Source: Cyclobacteriaceae bacterium (lineage in GTDB: Bacteria > Bacteroidota > Bacteroidia > Cytophagales > Cyclobacteriaceae). Taken from it: a stretch of 8,347 nucleotides of DNA. The stretch is taken from positions 1 to 8,347 of the forward strand of contig JABFSY010000395.1 in NCBI GenBank assembly GCA_013140395.1, read 5' to 3'. The position numbers and the translations under genes were made by a program. Numbering within the stretch: position 1 is the stretch's first letter; every line of letters starts with the position of its first letter. The notes below the pieces were generated by a model that saw only the letters and a program-made list of their open reading frames with translations, was not told the origin of the DNA and did not search any database. This document shows positions 5,029 to 8,347 of this stretch, in pieces.

Positions 5029-5997
5029 GTGAAGGGGAAAGAAATAAAAATCATTGAGGTTAAGTCAGAAATCGGTGCCGGAACACGCGGTGCCAGTTTG
5101 GGCGTGGAAGCGATGAAAATCGCCAGTCTGGATTTGAAGTCGGATTTGTTCAGAAAATACGATTCGATTGAAGTGGAAAACGTGAACGAGCTTCTTTTCG
5201 ATGGCGCAGAGCATGCCTATGCCAAGTTTATCGATGGCGTTTTAATCATGGAAGAGCGTGTTTGCCTGGAGGTGTATGAGCAGCTGTTTGATGATTTCTT
5301 TCCATTGATTATGGCGGGTGATCATTCTACAGCCTACGGCACCATAGCGGGCATTAAGAAGGCTTACCCAAAAAAGAAATTGGGTGTTGTGTGGATCGAT
5401 GCACATGCCGATATGCATACGCCTTTTACAACTCCTTCTGGCAATATGCATGGAATGCCACTTGCCATGGCACTTGGCCTCGACAACTTTGAATGTAAAG
5501 TAAATGACCCGCGTGGTGAGACATTAGATTATTGGGAACAGATCAAAAATGTCGGCATGCAAGGTCCAAAGATTAATTCGGAAGATCTCGTGTACATAGC
5601 TGTTCGTGATTTTGAGAAACCGGAAAATTATCTGATCAATAAAAATAATATCAATTTTATTGAAGTAGAAGACATCAAAAAATTTGGTGCAGAGCAAATG
5701 GCACAAAAGGTATTGCAGATGCTCGATCACTGTGACTTGATTTATGTTTCATTTGATGTAGATGCCATTGACAGCCGCTTTTCAACCGGCACTGGCACAC
5801 CGGTACCCAATGGACTTACCGTAGAGGAAGCAAAAGTGATCAATGCCGAGCTTTGCAAAGACCCCCGTGTGTGTGCATGGGAAATTGTTGAAATTAATCC
5901 TACACTGGATACCGAGAACAGAACAGCAGAAAGTGCGTTCGAGATTTTAGAAGCAGCCGCTAAGTCGGTTGAGGCAAGACCCGTATTGGTGGATTAG
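5029..5997 (+). CDS. rocF: Arginase (ureohydrolase family)
   Basis: Cytoplasmic binuclear-manganese enzyme expected to split arginine into ornithine and urea. It has 322 residues, close to the usual ~300. The arginase N-terminal motif SEIGAGTRGASLG spans residues 13-25. Metal ligands are visible: GDHS (H99), DAHAD (D124, H126, D128) and SFDVD (D243, D245). The loop TTPSGNMHGMP (134-144, with S137, N139, H141) is the arginase form of the substrate loop, unlike the agmatinase one, and VEINP (E288) matches the guanidinium-binding glutamate. The start is a GTG at 5029: an in-frame TAG lies at 5002-5004 and the next ATG (5113) would remove the conserved N-terminus. There is no Shine-Dalgarno. It is divergent from arginine decarboxylase over 251 bp containing a candidate leader RNA, and convergent with the M20 peptidase 17 bp away. 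Agmatinase activity is the main alternative given the neighbour. Confidence 0.88.
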   Translation: MKGKEIKIIEVKSEIGAGTRGASLGVEAMKIASLDLKSDLFRKYDSIEVENVNELLFDGAEHAYAKFIDGVLIMEERVCLEVYEQLFDDFFPLIMAGDHSTAYGTIAGIKKAYPKKKLGVVWIDAHADMHTPFTTPSGNMHGMPLAMALGLDNFECKVNDPRGETLDYWEQIKNVGMQGPKINSEDLVYIAVRDFEKPENYLINKNNINFIEVEDIKKFGAEQMAQKVLQMLDHCDLIYVSFDVDAIDSRFSTGTGTPVPNGLTVEEAKVINAELCKDPRVCAWEIVEINPTLDTENRTAESAFEILEAAAKSVEARPVLVD

Positions 5998-6014
5998 AAA
6001 ACTTTTTCCACCAC

Positions 6015-7427
6015 CTAGTTCGCCTTCGCCAAATTCACAATCACTTCCCAGTTAAACTGAACAAACTTGTGCAGCGATTCTTCCAGGATGCGCTCCTGGT
6101 CGCTGTGGGCGCCAAAACCTTTAGGGCCATCTTCTATATCCGTCATTGGGCCGATGCCATAGCACTCTACACCTTTTGCACGTAAAAATGCCATATCGGT
6201 GGCACCTGTTGGCATGGTTGGAATTGTGACGGTGTTGTAAATTTTCTTAATCGCGGCTTCGGTTATTTTAAAGGCATCCGATTCTAACCGCGAGGGCCTT
6301 GCTGATGGGCGCAGGTTTTTTGTATTCGCAACAATCTCGATCTGTGTGTCGTTGATCACGCGTTTCATCTCGGCTAATAGCGCTGACATGTCTTCATCAG
6401 GAAGTGCACGTATGTCTAGGGTTGCTTCGGCCTCACTGGGGATTACGTTGCTCAAATAACCTCCTTTAAAAATATTGGTAGAAATGGACGTGCGAAGCGT
6501 GGAGTACATGCGTGGTTCTTTGGCCGCGAAGTATTCTTGTGCTTTTTCAGCCTCCTTGTCGTTCACCACAGCAAGGTAGCGTGCTGCATCGGCAGGGTTG
6601 CTAACGGATACTAGTCGTGTAAAAAACGCGCGGGTTGTTTCGTTCAAGCGCATGGGAGTTTGCCATGCTGCAATTTTTGAAATGGCCTGCGACAGATGCA
6701 CGATAGCATTGTCTTGCAAGGGAACTGATCCATGTCCAGCGGTGCCTCGTGCGATTAGTTTTGCACCTCTCGGCACTTTTTCAGTAGTAGAAACTGCAGC
6801 ATAAACTATTTTTCCGTCTTTGCGCGTGACGCCACCACCTTCGGCAAAGCAGAATTCTGCTTCGATATCCGCCCAATGTTCGTTCACCATAAAATCAATA
6901 CCCACTTTTGTATTCGATTCTTCGCCTGCTTCTGCTAAGAAAATCACGTCTCTATCCAACACAATACCTAGTCTTTTTAGTTGAAGCATCACCATTAAAG
7001 CGGCCACCACATTATCTTTGTCATCTACAGCACCGCGTGCATACACATAGCCACCATCACGAGTGGCCGAAAAAGGAGGATGTATCCATTTGGTGGTATC
7101 TACACTTACCACATCGGTGTGCGCCATGATCAACACAGGTTTTTTGTTGCCGTTTCCTTTTATGCGCGCTACCAAGTTGGGGCGCTTGGGGTCGTTGGAA
7201 AATACTTTTGTGGGAATCCCTTCTTTATCCAAAACTGATTTGAGGTACTCTACAACTGGTGCCTCATATCCTGTGGCTACGCTCGAGTTAATCTTTAAGA
7301 TGGCTTGAAAATGTTTGAGAGTTTCATCCTGTAATTTTGCCCAATCGGGTTGTTTGGTTTGCGAGTGTGCAACCGAGCATATCAAAGTAAATACCAGCAG
7401 GGAGAATAATTTGGTGGTAGAGCGCAT
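6015..7427 (-). CDS. Secreted M20 family metallopeptidase (carboxypeptidase S / PM20D1-like)
   Basis: Predicted exported zinc peptidase of 470 residues, probably a carboxypeptidase, dipeptidase or N-acyl amino acid hydrolase. Residues 1-23 look like a signal peptide (cut near HSQ/TK). Motifs in order are MAHTDVV (H103 metal ligand, D105), YARGAVDDKD (bridging D135), LAEAGEES (E169 general base, E170 ligand), FAEGGG (194-199), the dimerisation-domain ARGTAGHGS (226-234, H232) and FGAHSDQERI (438-447, metal ligand H441). HTDVV..W..PPFS and the GAVDDK form point to the carboxypeptidase S branch rather than ArgE or DapE. The ligand normally supplied by a DEGG-type motif reads AEGG, with E196 the likely substitute. 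The ATG at 7427 opens directly into the signal peptide. It lies 223 bp downstream of the transporter gene on the same strand; I find no convincing promoter box in that gap. Confidence 0.85.
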   Translation of the reverse strand: MRSTTKLFSLLVFTLICSVAHSQTKQPDWAKLQDETLKHFQAILKINSSVATGYEAPVVEYLKSVLDKEGIPTKVFSNDPKRPNLVARIKGNGNKKPVLIMAHTDVVSVDTTKWIHPPFSATRDGGYVYARGAVDDKDNVVAALMVMLQLKRLGIVLDRDVIFLAEAGEESNTKVGIDFMVNEHWADIEAEFCFAEGGGVTRKDGKIVYAAVSTTEKVPRGAKLIARGTAGHGSVPLQDNAIVHLSQAISKIAAWQTPMRLNETTRAFFTRLVSVSNPADAARYLAVVNDKEAEKAQEYFAAKEPRMYSTLRTSISTNIFKGGYLSNVIPSEAEATLDIRALPDEDMSALLAEMKRVINDTQIEIVANTKNLRPSARPSRLESDAFKITEAAIKKIYNTVTIPTMPTGATDMAFLRAKGVECYGIGPMTDIEDGPKGFGAHSDQERILEESLHKFVQFNWEVIVNLAKAN

Positions 7428-7624
7428 GAGAATTGGTTTGAAACGAGTGTCAAGATAGGAATTTTGTTGCGGAAGTTATAGTCGTATTTTCCTCCATTCT
7501 CGGCTTCGCCAAGGTTGGACGTTATTCGATTTAGGGTGATCACAACCGAGATGCTTGCGCTAGGCGGGGTATAATCAAGATGGTAGAAAAAGCAATACGA
7601 GATTGGAGTTGGTGAAGATGTAGT

Positions 7625-7661
7625 TGTCAGCCTTGACACAACATATTGAATTAGGCTGACA
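7625..7661 (-). terminator. Hairpin at the 3' end of the transporter gene
   Basis: A perfect 9-bp inverted repeat, TGTCAGCCT (7625-7633) with AGGCTGACA (7653-7661), has a 19-nt loop. On the minus strand the 5' arm overlaps the last codons and the first base of the TAA stop of the transporter gene, so the hairpin forms right at the end of its mRNA. No U-run follows, so it may be a stabilising or weak terminator structure. Its TGTCAG...CTGACA ends resemble the inner arms of the repeat at 1796-1864. The rest of the 7428-7624 gap shows nothing I can identify. Confidence 0.4.
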
Positions 7662-8347
7662 TTTTCCGTTTCAAAACAGGCACGTTAAAAAGTACTAACG
7701 CAATGGCGATGATTGCATAACCTACTTGCTGCGTAACCGAGGCTGTTTCATTAAGAACCAAAAATGCCAGCGTGAAGTTGATCAAGGGATTGATGTACAT
7801 GAGAATTCCGATGGTGGCGGCATCGATTTTGTTGAGTGCGTATAAATTCAGGAATAACGGCAGTACAGTAAAGAAAAGCGCGATGCAAAAGACAATGCCA
7901 AAGAATGAATAGTCAACCGTGACTGAGCCAACCAATTGCGTGAAGAACAGATTCATGAGCAAGAATGCGAACGTTACTTGCACCGCCAACACCATCAATC
8001 GATTAAAACCTTGATTTTTTCGCTGTGTAACTAAGTAGAGAGCATAAGAGAAGGCAATCAGAAGGCTGTACCACAATTCGTGCACATTGTTGATGCCCAT
8101 CAGCACACAACTAATGGCACAAAGCAAAATGGAAAGCCATTGAATTGTGAGTAATTTTTCTCTCAGTAACACATAACCAAGCCCCGCGGTAATCACGGGG
8201 CAAATTAAGTAGGAGAAAGATGCTGTCTTTACGTTTACCGCATTTACCACATAAATAAACACCAGCCAGTTGACAGTGAGCAAAACCCCGCCCAGCAAAG
8301 TCAATGTGATTACTCTCGTTTTCGCTTTCGTATTCAATGATTTGAAA
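7651..8347 (-). CDS. EamA family transporter, RarD-like (5' end outside the window)
   Basis: Partial inner-membrane transporter of the drug/metabolite superfamily. The reading frame stays open to the right edge (codons for F, K and S precede the TTG at 8337), so that TTG is unlikely to be the true start. About 231 residues and eight of the usual ten membrane helices are visible; a full protein would be ~290-300 residues. The segment NWLVFIYVVNAVNVKTASFSY (23-43, counted from the TTG) followed by LGYVLLREKLLTIQW (53-67) matches RarD-type proteins, and the final repeat half contains YINPLINFTLAFLVLNE (181-197). The C-terminus is basic (KRK). The substrate is unknown; RarD itself is known through chloramphenicol sensitivity, but amino acid or metabolite export is typical of the superfamily. 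A hairpin overlaps its stop codon. Confidence 0.8.
   Translation of the reverse strand, partial: FKSLNTKAKTRVITLTLLGGVLLTVNWLVFIYVVNAVNVKTASFSYLICPVITAGLGYVLLREKLLTIQWLSILLCAISCVLMGINNVHELWYSLLIAFSYALYLVTQRKNQGFNRLMVLAVQVTFAFLLMNLFFTQLVGSVTVDYSFFGIVFCIALFFTVLPLFLNLYALNKIDAATIGILMYINPLINFTLAFLVLNETASVTQQVGYAIIAIALVLFNVPVLKRKMSA

Noticed and set aside
5022..5029. TATTTTTG matching the -7 promoter box right at the arginase start
   Set aside because: Transcription from it would begin inside the gene and lose the GTG and the conserved SEIGAGTRGASLG region; no -33 element is well spaced.
7382..7639. 85-codon minus-strand open frame upstream of the M20 peptidase
   Set aside because: It overlaps the peptidase start in another frame, has no recognisable domain, low-complexity Ser/Thr/Pro composition and no start context.
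8335..8337. TTG as the start of the transporter gene
   Set aside because: The frame remains open upstream to the window edge and two N-terminal helices of the family would be missing, so the gene is treated as cut by the window.

Overview
The window looks like a chromosomal stretch from a member of the Bacteroidota, probably Cytophagales or a relative; this is inferred from protein family resemblance, since no rRNA or marker gene is present. The clues are a secreted DUF4412 (GLPGLI-like) protein, an arginine decarboxylase of the compact ~480-residue type typical of this phylum, the near absence of Shine-Dalgarno sequences, a TAnnTTTG promoter box ahead of the arginase, and a moderate GC content. 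There is no phage, transposase, CRISPR or plasmid gene. The coding content is mostly housekeeping; the unusual material lies between the genes.

Layout. Positions 2-70 carry the last 22 codons of a + strand gene, convergent with a minus-strand pair: a DPM1-like family 2 glycosyltransferase (1009-1749) followed 8 bp later by a secreted sphingomyelinase-C-like phosphodiesterase (98-1000). A 194-bp divergent gap (1750-1943) holds a composite palindromic repeat. Then come gmhB (1944-2459) and a secreted DUF4412 protein with a methionine-rich insert (2476-3312), both on +, convergent with arginine decarboxylase (3332-4777, minus). A 251-bp divergent gap (4778-5028) separates the decarboxylase from an arginase (5029-5997, +). 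The arginase is convergent with a secreted M20 metallopeptidase (6015-7427, minus). Upstream of that peptidase, after a 223-bp gap, lies a RarD-like EamA transporter (7651-8347, minus) whose 5' end is cut by the window edge.

How the genes relate. Arginine decarboxylase and arginase start from one shared intergenic region and compete for arginine, one giving agmatine for polyamine synthesis, the other ornithine and urea. No agmatine-consuming enzyme is in the window. The shared intergenic region is the best candidate for something new. It holds a promoter-like box inside a cluster of TGC(A/C)AT hexamers, a predicted branched RNA leader with an 18-codon upstream ORF and a T6 run ahead of the arginase, and a separate hairpin with a C-rich loop in the decarboxylase 5' leader. 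The glycosyltransferase and GmhB point to cell-envelope glycan work; the phosphodiesterase, DUF4412 protein and peptidase are predicted to be exported.

All functional calls rest on motif and family recognition by eye. RNA structures and promoters are inferred from base pairing and consensus matches, with no folding energies or database searches.
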